From an uncultured Streptomyces sp. (lineage in GTDB: Bacteria > Actinomycetota > Actinomycetes > Streptomycetales > Streptomycetaceae), in NCBI GenBank assembly GCA_946480485.1, contig CAMLJW010000066.1, positions 1 through 16,140 of the forward strand: a stretch of DNA of 16,140 bases. Reading direction: 5' to 3'. The notes under the pieces were generated by a model. The model was given only the letters and a program-made list of their open reading frames with translations. It had not been told where the DNA came from and searched no databases. Positions 1-6,399 of the stretch are shown here, piece after piece. The translations under genes and the position numbers were made by a program. Numbering within the stretch: position 1 is the stretch's first letter; each line of letters opens with the position of its first letter.

Positions 1-1823
1 CAGGACACCGACTCCCGTATGGCCTGGGGATGCACGGCGTCCCGCGTCAGCGCGAGCAGGGTGACGTACACACCGCTGCCGCCCGGTCGTCCGGCCGCGC
101 ACCGCAGGTACGGTGTCGCCGAGTGCGGGCCGAAGGCGTTGGCCGCGACCGCCCGCGCGATGCCCGTGTCCTCGTCCCAGCCGTGCAGCGCGACGACCGC
201 ACTGGTCAGCCCGTCCGCGGTCCGGGCCAGCGCCCAGCCGGAACCCCGCTCCGCCGTGGGCCGGATATCGGCCGCGACCGCGTATCCGCCCTCCCGCACC
301 GCCACACCGGCCGGGGCCAGTACCCGGTGCACGCGTATCTCCCACGAGCCGCGCAGGACACTCGTCGTCTCGATCGGGAACTCCTCGTCGGCGCCCGGAA
401 GTTCAGCCTGGTAGCGGGAGGCCGCCATGCGCCCGGAGCAGTGCAGCGGAACGATCAGGCGCCGGCGTGAGGCGGTGCCGTCCGGTGCGAGGAGCGCGAT
501 GTGCCCGTCCACCGTTCGTTCCCAGGCGGGCGCGCCCGCGTCCGGCGCGGTCACCGTCGAGTACCCGAACTTCGCGTAGTGCGGATCGTCCTCGGCGGGT
601 CGGCCCGGGGCGTTGTGGTCGCTGCCGTGGTTGACCAGACGGACGATGCCGTCGTGCTTCGTGCCGTGCAGCAGCCAGCCCGGTGCCGGGAGAGCGGTGT
701 ACTGGTCCGACTCCTCGACGGGGAGCGGCCGTTCACGCGCCGTCCACACCGGATGGTTCGCGGGCAGCAGCAGCCCCAGGAAACCCTTGCTCGCCCAGTA
801 CGGTGACGCGGGCCCCGAGTACCGCTGGGTCGTCGGCAGGAACGTGCCGTACCAGCCGAGCGGCAGCAGCCCCCGCTCATCGGGCACCCCGCGCTCCACG
901 AAGTGACTCACCGCTCCGGAGGCCAGCCGACGCGTGAGCCCCGGCGCCAGTGGGGTGCAGCCCGCGAGGGCGCCCAGCCACACCGGAGCGGTGGTGGCGA
1001 AACGGTACGTCAGGGAGCGGCCCTGGTGCACAGGCGCACCGTCCCCGCCGAATAACCGCGGGTAGACGGTGAGGAACTGGGCGAGCCGGTCCCGGTAGAC
1101 CTGGCCGCGGCCGCCGCCGTCACTGCCGGTCATCCGGGACCACAACAGCGGATACAGGTGCATGGCCCAGCCGTTGTAGTAGTCGAAGCCGCGCCCCTGG
1201 CCGTCGCTGTACCAACCGTCGCCGACGTACCAGTCCTCGATGCGGTCGAGCCCGGCGTCGATGTCGTCCTGGCGGTACGGCGCGCCGACCGAGGCCAGGA
1301 ACTGCTCGACCACCACCTGGTACAGGCGCCAGTGGTTGTCCCACGTGCGGCGGCCCACGAAACCCCACAGCCAGTCCACGACCCGCTCCCGTACCTCCGT
1401 GTCCAGGCGGTCCCAGATCCAGGGGCGGCTCTCATGCAGACCCACGGCGATCAGGGCCGCCTCGGCCATCTGCTGGGAGCAGTCGGTGACTTCGGGCCAG
1501 GCTTCGCCGCTGTCTCGGTCCGTGCCCGCTGTCAGACCCCGCGCGTACCGTTCCACAAGACGGGGATCCACCTTGCCCCGTGCTCCGGCGACCCGGAAAG
1601 AGGCCAGCAGAAATGACCGTGCGAAGCCTTCCAGGCCGTCCGACACCACACCCGACCAGGAGGTTCTGCCGGGCAGCCGATACTGCGCGAGACCCGGTGT
1701 CGCATAGGGAACCAGCGCTTCCAACTGCCGGTCGGCGAGCGTCTCCCAGTGCGCCCGCGTCCAGCCGGTGAGCGGCGACAGAACGCGGTCGCTGGGTGGC
1801 AGGGCCAGATGAGGTGTGGGCAT
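1..1823 (-). CDS. DUF2264 family protein, C-terminus cut by window edge
   Basis: An open frame runs on the minus strand from an ATG at 1823 to the window edge with no stop, giving 607 codons. It begins MPTPHLALPPSDRVLSPLTG and continues with a GWTRAHWE segment, typical of actinobacterial DUF2264 proteins. An aromatic-rich stretch near residues 200-225 (DGWYSDG, then FDYYNGWAMHLYPLLW) is a family hallmark. DUF2264 proteins are usually a little over 600 residues, so probably only a short tail is missing. No signal peptide is visible, so it is probably cytoplasmic. The biochemical role is not established. Members often lie beside sugar-catabolic genes, and an alpha/alpha-barrel-like sugar-processing fold is my inference. 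Upstream it has a long non-coding region with an inverted repeat that could carry its promoter and operator. Family assignment is confident; function is unknown. Confidence 0.88.
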   Translation of the reverse strand, partial: MPTPHLALPPSDRVLSPLTGWTRAHWETLADRQLEALVPYATPGLAQYRLPGRTSWSGVVSDGLEGFARSFLLASFRVAGARGKVDPRLVERYARGLTAGTDRDSGEAWPEVTDCSQQMAEAALIAVGLHESRPWIWDRLDTEVRERVVDWLWGFVGRRTWDNHWRLYQVVVEQFLASVGAPYRQDDIDAGLDRIEDWYVGDGWYSDGQGRGFDYYNGWAMHLYPLLWSRMTGSDGGGRGQVYRDRLAQFLTVYPRLFGGDGAPVHQGRSLTYRFATTAPVWLGALAGCTPLAPGLTRRLASGAVSHFVERGVPDERGLLPLGWYGTFLPTTQRYSGPASPYWASKGFLGLLLPANHPVWTARERPLPVEESDQYTALPAPGWLLHGTKHDGIVRLVNHGSDHNAPGRPAEDDPHYAKFGYSTVTAPDAGAPAWERTVDGHIALLAPDGTASRRRLIVPLHCSGRMAASRYQAELPGADEEFPIETTSVLRGSWEIRVHRVLAPAGVAVREGGYAVAADIRPTAERGSGWALARTADGLTSAVVALHGWDEDTGIARAVAANAFGPHSATPYLRCAAGRPGGSGVYVTLLALTRDAVHPQAIRESVS

Positions 1824-1875
1824 GGCAGGCACTGACTCCTCGGTCGCCGGGCGCTTTCCAGGTCTCTGAGGAGGG

Positions 1876-1914
1876 ATACGGCTGGATGCGGCAAATAGAT
1901 CAACTGAGCCGTAT
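1876..1914. promoter_or_regulatory. Inverted repeat upstream of the DUF2264 gene, possible operator
   Basis: ATACGGCT at 1876-1883 and its exact reverse complement AGCCGTAT at 1907-1914 flank a 23-bp AT-richer spacer. On the minus strand the spacer contains TTGATC, which could serve as a -35 element for the DUF2264 gene that starts about 55 bases further on. Two half-sites about three helical turns apart (centre to centre, 31 bp) would suit a dimeric regulator, a looping pair of sites, or a long hairpin. No regulator can be named; the promoter assignment is inference. Confidence 0.35.
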
Positions 1915-1988
1915 GCGTATGTGCCAACGGCTCGGGTGCCCGCACCTCATCGACACCGAGTGGGAAGGGCACTTCATGACCGACCTGG

Positions 1989-2073
1989 GTCTCGGCGCCC
2001 TCGGCCACGCCCTCGGTCATGACCACGGTCATGGTCAGGCCCTCGGTCACGGTCACGGCCTCGGTCACGGCAA
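1989..2073. repeat. Short imperfect tandem repeat (CTCGGTCA-type units)
   Basis: The octamer CTCGGTCA occurs at 2012-2019, 2042-2049 and 2060-2067, with a variant CTCGGCCA at 2000-2007, interleaved with GGTCACGG and GGTCATGG units. Read on the plus strand in the frame of ATG 1886 it gives a run of Gly-His, Leu-Gly and His-Gly dipeptides. Read on the minus strand it gives Val-Thr-Glu repeats. Such a tract could be a slippage-generated low-complexity repeat. Confidence 0.6.
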
Positions 2074-2194
2074 CAAGCACCGTGCCCCGTGCCACGACGT
2101 GGGGAAACCGTCAAACGCGCTGAAACGATCAAGGAACACAACGCGCGCCAGAGTTGGACGCCAAGCTCAGCAGCTGATTGTCAGTGGGGTTGGC

Positions 2195-2200
2195 TACGGT
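2195..2200 (+). promoter_or_regulatory. Possible -10 element (TACGGT) for a leaderless mRNA
   Basis: TACGGT matches the TANNNT pattern of actinobacterial -10 elements. It ends seven bases before ATG 2208, the spacing expected when transcription starts at the start codon itself. No clear -35 element is visible, and no Shine-Dalgarno sequence lies between it and the ATG. This is inference from pattern and spacing only. Confidence 0.3.
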
Positions 2201-2207
2201 GCGTTCC

Positions 2208-2567
2208 ATGCCGGATACCGAAGACGTACGCCGAATCGCCCTCTCTCTGCCGGACACGATGGAGAAGATCGCCTGGAGCATGCCCACCTTCCGGGTTGCG
2301 GGGAAGATGTTCGCCACGCTGCCCGAGGACGAGACCTCCATCGCCGTGCGCTGCCCGAAGGAGGAGCGCGACGAACTCGTCCTGGCGGAGCCCGGGAAGT
2401 TCTGGACCGCCGACCATGAGGCGAGCTTCGCGTGGGTCCGGGTGCGGCTCGCGGTGCTGGAGGACACCGAGGAGCTGCGCGACATCCTCGCGGACTCCTG
2501 GCGCCAGGCCGCTCCGACCCGACTCCTGGAGTCCTACCCGGAGCTGGGCCTTCCGGCTGCCGACTGA
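2208..2567 (+). CDS. MmcQ/YjbR-like family protein
   Basis: This 119-residue protein starts MPDTEDVRRIALSLPD and carries the family's usual features in order. They are an N-terminal helix, the IAWSMPTFRVAGKMFATL strand region with lysine and phenylalanine near residues 27-37, a mid-protein AVRCPKEERDEL segment, and a WVRVRL strand followed by the C-terminal DSWRQAAPTRLL helix. The family has a small alpha/beta DNA-binding-like fold (CyaY-like) whose molecular role is uncertain. I chose ATG 2208 over an in-frame start ten codons upstream because homologues begin at MPD. There is no good ribosome-binding sequence, but TACGGT at 2195-2200 sits seven bases before the ATG, which suggests a leaderless transcript. 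Length is normal for the family and the gene looks intact. Confidence 0.85.
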   Translation: MPDTEDVRRIALSLPDTMEKIAWSMPTFRVAGKMFATLPEDETSIAVRCPKEERDELVLAEPGKFWTADHEASFAWVRVRLAVLEDTEELRDILADSWRQAAPTRLLESYPELGLPAAD

Positions 2568-2590
2568 CGGGCGTGTCGCGCACTCGCGCC

Positions 2591-3110
2591 TCATCCACGC
2601 CCCAGCCCCCCGATTCGCTCCCGCGGGGAACCCGCGTCCAGCCCCTGCGCGGCCACAGGCTCCTCGACCTGTCCGTAGCGGTGCAACGCGCGGTGGCCGA
2701 CGCCGAGACCGAGCACGCGGTGCGGAGCGTCCGCGAGGGCGTCGTTCGCGGCGGAGGTCGAGGTGCCGACCGGATAGGGCTCGACGAGTACGACGTCGGG
2801 GCCGGCCGTCGTGGCGCGGCGCGGCGTGGCCGCGTCGAAGGGCCGCACGGTCGTCGCGTACAGCACAGTGACGTCGAGCCCCTCGGTGGCGGCGAGCACC
2901 GGGTCGAGCATCGGCCCGACGACGACCACACCGGCGCGCCCCTCGCGGACGGTGAGGAACCGGGCTCCGCCGACCGCGAGGGGTTCCGCGTTCGACTGCA
3001 CGGACAGCCGCACGTACACCTTGTCGTCGTCCGCCGCGACCGCGTGCCCCAGCAGCGTCTCCGTCTCGTCAGGGTGGCCAGGAACATGGAAGTGCGCGAC
3101 CACCGGCCGG
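2591..3110 (-). pseudogene. Transketolase-like C-terminal fragment, 5' truncated
   Basis: A stop-free minus-strand frame encodes about 165 residues that resemble the C-terminal half of the short, two-part-type transketolases of Streptomyces. Visible pieces are HVPGHPDETE, VYVRLSVQSNAEP, the core GPMLDPVLAATEGLDVTVLY with TTVRPFD, then VVLVEPY and PHRVLGLGVG. These belong to the pyrimidine-binding-domain end and the transketolase C-terminal domain. The thiamine-diphosphate-binding N-terminal part is absent. The recognisable homology stops near 3110, about 60 bases short of the tRNA gene, with no ribosome-binding site or credible start. Several expected leucines are proline (for example in DAGSPRERI), as in a drifting pseudogene. 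An intact small protein cannot be fully excluded. Confidence 0.6.
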
Positions 3111-3168
3111 TGTGCGGTATTGTTTCCGTGCACGTTCGGCCGGGGAAACCCCAGGTCACAACGGGCAA

Positions 3169-3242
<74 letters not shown>

Positions 3243-3261
3243 CTGGAGACAGTCGCAGGTC

Positions 3262-3300
3262 AGGGCCGGTTTCGGATGCCTCCGAAACCGGCCCTTAGTT
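3262..3300 (+). terminator. Strong hairpin terminator behind tRNA-Pro
   Basis: Bases 3263-3276 pair perfectly with 3281-3294 (14 bp, extended by A3262-T3295) around the tetraloop TGCC, and TTAGTT follows. It begins 20 bases after the tRNA 3' end, so it most likely ends the tRNA-Pro transcript. The T-tract is short, as is usual in GC-rich actinobacteria. Confidence 0.85.
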
Positions 3301-3564
3301 CTGCTCGCGGGTACGGCGTGGGTGGTCGGGTCACCTACCGCTAGCGTGACGCTGTCCATCAGGACTATGTTGGCTCGTCGGCGATCCCGCATCGCTAAGA
3401 CCAGGTCATCCGGGCGTTCGCGGGTTGCCGAGGCATACGCAGATCTGCGCGTGCTCGTCGGCGAGGTCGGTGACTCTCAGGTGCTCGCGACTGCTGAAAG
3501 CCGTCGCAAAGGCCCTGCGCTTCGGCCTGACCGCGTGACATCAATTCACCAGCGGAGGTAATGC

Positions 3565-4536
3565 GTGACGACCCCGGAATCAGCGGACTGGTTGCGGCCG
3601 CTCGGCCGTACCGGCCTGACCATCCCAGCGGTCACCGTCGGTGGTGCGCCACTCGGGAGCATGCCCCAGAACTTCGGCCACGAGCTCGCATACGAGGACG
3701 GAGTCGCGCTCGCCGCGTACATCCTCGATTCGCCGGTCCGGGCGCTCGACACGTCGAACAACTACAGCGGCGGGGAGAGCGAGCGACGGATCGGCGCGGC
3801 CATCGCCCAGCGCGGCGGACTGCCAGCGGACTTCCTCCTCACCACCAAGGTCGACGGACGGGACAGTGACTACTCCGGTGATCGAGTGCGCGCGAGTGTC
3901 GCCGAGTCGAAGGAACGGTTGGGCCTCGACTGGCTGCCGCTGGTCTACCTGCACGATCCGGAGTACCACGACTTCGCCACGCTGTCCGCACCCGGTGGCG
4001 CGGTGGAGACACTGATGGCGCTGCGGGACGAGGGCGAGATCGGTCACGTCGGCCTGGCCGGCGGCCCCGCGCCCGAAATGCAGCGCTACCTCGCGCTGGG
4101 CGGCTTCGAGGTGCTGCTGGTGCACAACCGGTGGACCCTGCTCGACCACAGTGCCGACGCCCTGATCAGCCAGGCCGAGGATCTGGGTGTCGCCGTGGTC
4201 AACGCGGCCATCTACGGCGGTGGCATCCTGGCCAAGCCAGGCACGACCACGAGGTACGCCTATCGTGAGGCCAAGCCGGCGACTCTGGAAGCCGTTGCCG
4301 CGATGCAGCGGTCCTGCGCCGAGCACGGAACCGATCTGGCCACTGCCGCACTCCAGGCTTCGGTGCGGGACCCGCGGATCACGACGACCATCGTTGGGCT
4401 CAGCTCGCCCGCCCGCCTCGACGCCACGGTCGAGTCGCTGCGCACCAAGGTCCCCGACGATCTCTTCCAGGAACTCGAGCAGTTGCGGCCGGCTCCGGAG
4501 AACTGGCTGGACCATCCGGACGGGACCCACCACTGA
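3565..4536 (+). CDS. Aldo/keto reductase, sugar-dehydrogenase type
   Basis: The 323-residue protein is a full-length TIM-barrel aldo/keto reductase, an NAD(P)-dependent enzyme that interconverts carbonyls and alcohols. The N-terminal RPLGRTGLTIPAVTVGG is typical. The catalytic tetrad is complete: Asp62 and Tyr67 in LDTSNNYSGGESE, Lys95 in TTKVDG, and His130 in VYLHDPEY. The nucleotide-binding end lies near residues 275-300 (TTTIVGLSSPARLDATVESL). The overall pattern is closest to the D-threo-aldose (L-fucose) dehydrogenase group, but the substrate cannot be read from the sequence. The start is GTG 3565, with GGAGG at 3554-3558 six bases upstream; an overlapping ATG at 3561 opens a different, unrelated frame. 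It stands alone, with a DUF1877 gene 276 bases downstream on the same strand. Confidence 0.92.
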   Translation: MTTPESADWLRPLGRTGLTIPAVTVGGAPLGSMPQNFGHELAYEDGVALAAYILDSPVRALDTSNNYSGGESERRIGAAIAQRGGLPADFLLTTKVDGRDSDYSGDRVRASVAESKERLGLDWLPLVYLHDPEYHDFATLSAPGGAVETLMALRDEGEIGHVGLAGGPAPEMQRYLALGGFEVLLVHNRWTLLDHSADALISQAEDLGVAVVNAAIYGGGILAKPGTTTRYAYREAKPATLEAVAAMQRSCAEHGTDLATAALQASVRDPRITTTIVGLSSPARLDATVESLRTKVPDDLFQELEQLRPAPENWLDHPDGTHH

Positions 4537-4590
4537 TACGCGCGTGGGCCGACACTACGGTCGGTCGTCACCGGTGTGTCCGGGACTTCC

Positions 4591-4608
4591 TGGACGCCAG
4601 GGCGTCCA
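4591..4608 (+). terminator. Small hairpin after the aldo/keto reductase gene
   Basis: TGGACGCC and GGCGTCCA form an 8-bp perfect inverted repeat with a two-base centre, 55 bases after the stop codon. There is no T-tract, so it is only a possible terminator. The rest of 4537-4812 shows no recognisable gene. Confidence 0.3.
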
Positions 4609-4812
4609 CGATCCGTATAGGTCTGGGTCTTGCCGAGGTCGGACGCCGGACCATCCGCCAGACCTACGGCACCCAAGATCGGGATCTGACTCGTCCCGAC
4701 TAGACAGGGCTTATGGGAACCGTTGGCACGGGCATCTCGCCGTCAGTGCCGTCGAGTAAGTTCTGTCCGTTCGGCCCGACAGGCGGGCCGCCGAACGCGA
4801 GGACTCGTCGCT

Positions 4813-5310
4813 GTGAGCATCCACATGCACATGCGCGCCGTCGCGGAATCCGAGATCCGGGACGACCACACCTGGCTTGCGGCGTTCATGTGGCAGGCTT
4901 GGGAGAACCAACCCGCCGAGTACGTAGCGGGCATCGCCGTCTCGATCGACAAGGCCTGGGGTGCCGTCAATGACCTCTACGCCGCGGCCGATGTCCTCGA
5001 TGCGGATGCCGGCGAGCTCTGGACGTTGCCGATTTACGGCGGGCGCCCCGTGGCACACGGCGCCGATGCCGACCCCTCCAACCCGCCCCTGGGGATTCTG
5101 GAACCGCCTGGGGTGTCACAGGCCGCAGGCTTCCTCGCGAGTGTCTCTTTCGACGAGCTGTGGAACGTCGCCAGTGCCGAGCGCGTCTGGTCCGGGCGGG
5201 ACGAAGCGCAGGTCAGGCGGGAGTTCCTCGACTATCACAGGCGTCTTCAAGGGTTCTACGGGCGGGCGGCTACAGCAGGCCACACCGTGGTCAGGGCGGT
5301 GTGGGCTTGA
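4813..5310 (+). CDS. DUF1877 (YfbM-like) domain protein
   Basis: This 165-residue protein begins VSIHMHMRAV, read as MSIHMHMRAV from a GTG start, and matches the usual opening of actinobacterial DUF1877 proteins. Typical features are SIDKAWGAVNDLYAA near residues 40-54, the WTLPIYGG segment, FLASVSFDELW, and a C-terminal FYGRAATAGHTVVRAVW. The family, named from E. coli YfbM, is a small soluble fold of unknown function. GTG 4813 is chosen because homologues start there; the in-frame extension to 4723 has no family similarity. A modest GAGGA lies nine bases upstream. Length is normal and the gene appears intact. No functional link to the upstream aldo/keto reductase is evident. Confidence 0.87.
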   Translation: MSIHMHMRAVAESEIRDDHTWLAAFMWQAWENQPAEYVAGIAVSIDKAWGAVNDLYAAADVLDADAGELWTLPIYGGRPVAHGADADPSNPPLGILEPPGVSQAAGFLASVSFDELWNVASAERVWSGRDEAQVRREFLDYHRRLQGFYGRAATAGHTVVRAVWA

Positions 5311-5612
5311 GACGTGGTCGCCTGCCGGTCACAGCCATTCGTTGATGGCGGCGACCAGCCCTGTCGGCCGGGTCAGGCCGTCTCCCACGGAAGCGGGGCA
5401 GCACGGTTCGGCGAGCCGGACGGCGCGGCATTCGGACTCGGCGCGGCGCCCGAGATCCGGCATTCCCTCGACGGTCAGGGTCGCCTGCACGCGGACTACT
5501 CCGCGGTCCTGCAAGAGGGCCGCCGGCCTTCCCCCCCCGCTGTCGCACGCGGGCCTACCGACGGCCTGCCTGGCCGTACGTCTCATCCGGCTCACCGATT
5601 AGGACACCGGTC
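5311..5612. other. Intergenic region, no supported gene
   Basis: About 300 bases lie between the DUF1877 and hemerythrin-like genes, which end toward each other. Open frames on both strands (for example minus 5595-5329, GTG start, 88 codons) have no ribosome-binding site and no recognisable family. A run of eight or more C residues occurs near 5530. A hairpin at the right edge serves the hemerythrin-like gene. Confidence 0.5.
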
Positions 5613-5624
5613 TTACTGGTGTCC
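5602..5624 (-). terminator. Hairpin overlapping the hemerythrin-like stop codon
   Basis: GGACACCGGT (5602-5611) and ACTGGTGTCC (5615-5624) pair over 10 bp with one G-U pair and a three-base loop. The TAA stop of the minus-strand hemerythrin-like gene (5615-5613) lies at the tip of this hairpin, so termination would begin right at the end of the coding region. It could act for both convergent transcripts. Confidence 0.55.
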
Positions 5625-6173
5625 GCGGCCTGTCAGCCGGTCGCGGAGCCGGTCCCACGGCCCCGTGACCTGAGCGATGAACTTCGTGGCAGATGCCGAT
5701 TCCGGCGCGGCCGGTCGGGGCCGAGTGGGTGCCAGGGCCCGTGTTTTCCGTGCTTCGACTCCGAGGTCGTTCAGCTGGTCGGCGGGGCACATTGCTTGCA
5801 GCCGAGGAAAAAGGAGCTGTTCCTGTTCGACGACGTGCTCCGTGATCCGCTCGATCAAGGAGAGCAGGAGACGTCCGAACTCCTCGCTGTCCGGTTCTTG
5901 CGGCTCCAGCGCATGGAGCGTGTCCTCGATCTCGCGGTGCTTTGTCAGTTCGCGGTCCGCCCAGGTGTCGCCGTCCACGACGAAGCGGCGCACCACGGGG
6001 TACAGGTGTTCCTTTTCCGTGACTGAGTGGCGGACCATGCTGGCACTGACCTGCTCCAGCAGGGCCTTCCGCTCGTCGCTTCCCGGCGCCGCGGAGCGGG
6101 TTCGGTCGAAGAGACGCTGCATCCTTCGGTGGTCCGCAGTGAGCTCGCCGATGAGCCCGCTTTGACTGTCCAC
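5613..6173 (-). CDS. Hemerythrin-like HHE domain protein
   Basis: The 186-residue protein holds a four-helix hemerythrin HHE domain over roughly residues 6-130, which binds a di-iron centre and senses or carries oxygen or related gases. Candidate iron ligands are all present: His15 (ADHRRM), His49, Glu53 and His56 (MVRHSVTEKEHLYP), His79 (TKHREIE), and His113 and Glu117 (TEHVVEQEQ). The tail after residue 130 is basic and shows no known domain. I prefer GTG 6173 because GGGAG lies five bases upstream; an ATG at 6194 and a longer frame to 6242 lack such a site. There is no signal peptide, so it is cytoplasmic. It lies next to respiratory genes, which fits an oxygen-linked role, but it is transcribed away from qcrB. 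Confidence 0.88.
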   Translation of the reverse strand: MDSQSGLIGELTADHRRMQRLFDRTRSAAPGSDERKALLEQVSASMVRHSVTEKEHLYPVVRRFVVDGDTWADRELTKHREIEDTLHALEPQEPDSEEFGRLLLSLIERITEHVVEQEQLLFPRLQAMCPADQLNDLGVEARKTRALAPTRPRPAAPESASATKFIAQVTGPWDRLRDRLTGRGHQ

Positions 6174-6399
6174 TTCAGCTCCCTGGTCGCGCATCCGCCG
6201 TGGCTGCCTTGTGACACCGCTTCGCCGTGCGGCTGCGGTCACCTCGTTGAGCCGTGTGCCCTTGCCGTGCCTGCGTCAAGCGGTGGGAGGCCCGGATTGA
6301 ACCGGGCGGCCCACGGGGTACCCCTCCCCTGGTCCGGCGTGCGGCCGGACGCGGCCGGGCCGGCCGGTAGGCGATGACGCGGAGGAGCGTGGTGCCGGA

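Larger units (their letters stand above)
1824..2207. other. Intergenic region upstream of two divergent genes
   Basis: These 384 bases separate the divergent DUF2264 and MmcQ/YjbR-like genes. They hold an 8-bp inverted repeat (1876-1883 and 1907-1914), a low-complexity tandem repeat (1989-2073) and a probable -10 element for the MmcQ-like gene near 2195. Both strands have open frames here, but neither looks like a known protein. The plus-strand frame from ATG 1886 is preceded by a good GAGGAGGG ribosome-binding sequence and encodes a His/Gly-rich stretch. It then runs on into the next gene in another frame, which argues against it. Confidence 0.6.

Noticed and set aside
3243..3564. Possible attachment site or integrated element downstream of tRNA-Pro
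   Set aside because: Only a nine-base echo (GTCGCAGGT) of the tRNA T-arm region recurs nearby; no second tRNA 3' end, integrase or excisionase is seen.
5329..5595. Minus-strand 88-codon frame between the DUF1877 and hemerythrin-like genes
   Set aside because: It starts at GTG with no ribosome-binding site, contains a G8 run, matches no family I know, and its start lies just outside the hemerythrin terminator. Third-position GC is moderately high but not enough to support it.
6315..6324. GGGGTACCCC palindrome upstream of qcrB, reminiscent of a stress-sigma -10 element
   Set aside because: No matching -35 element at the required spacing, so a sigma-B-type promoter cannot be supported.
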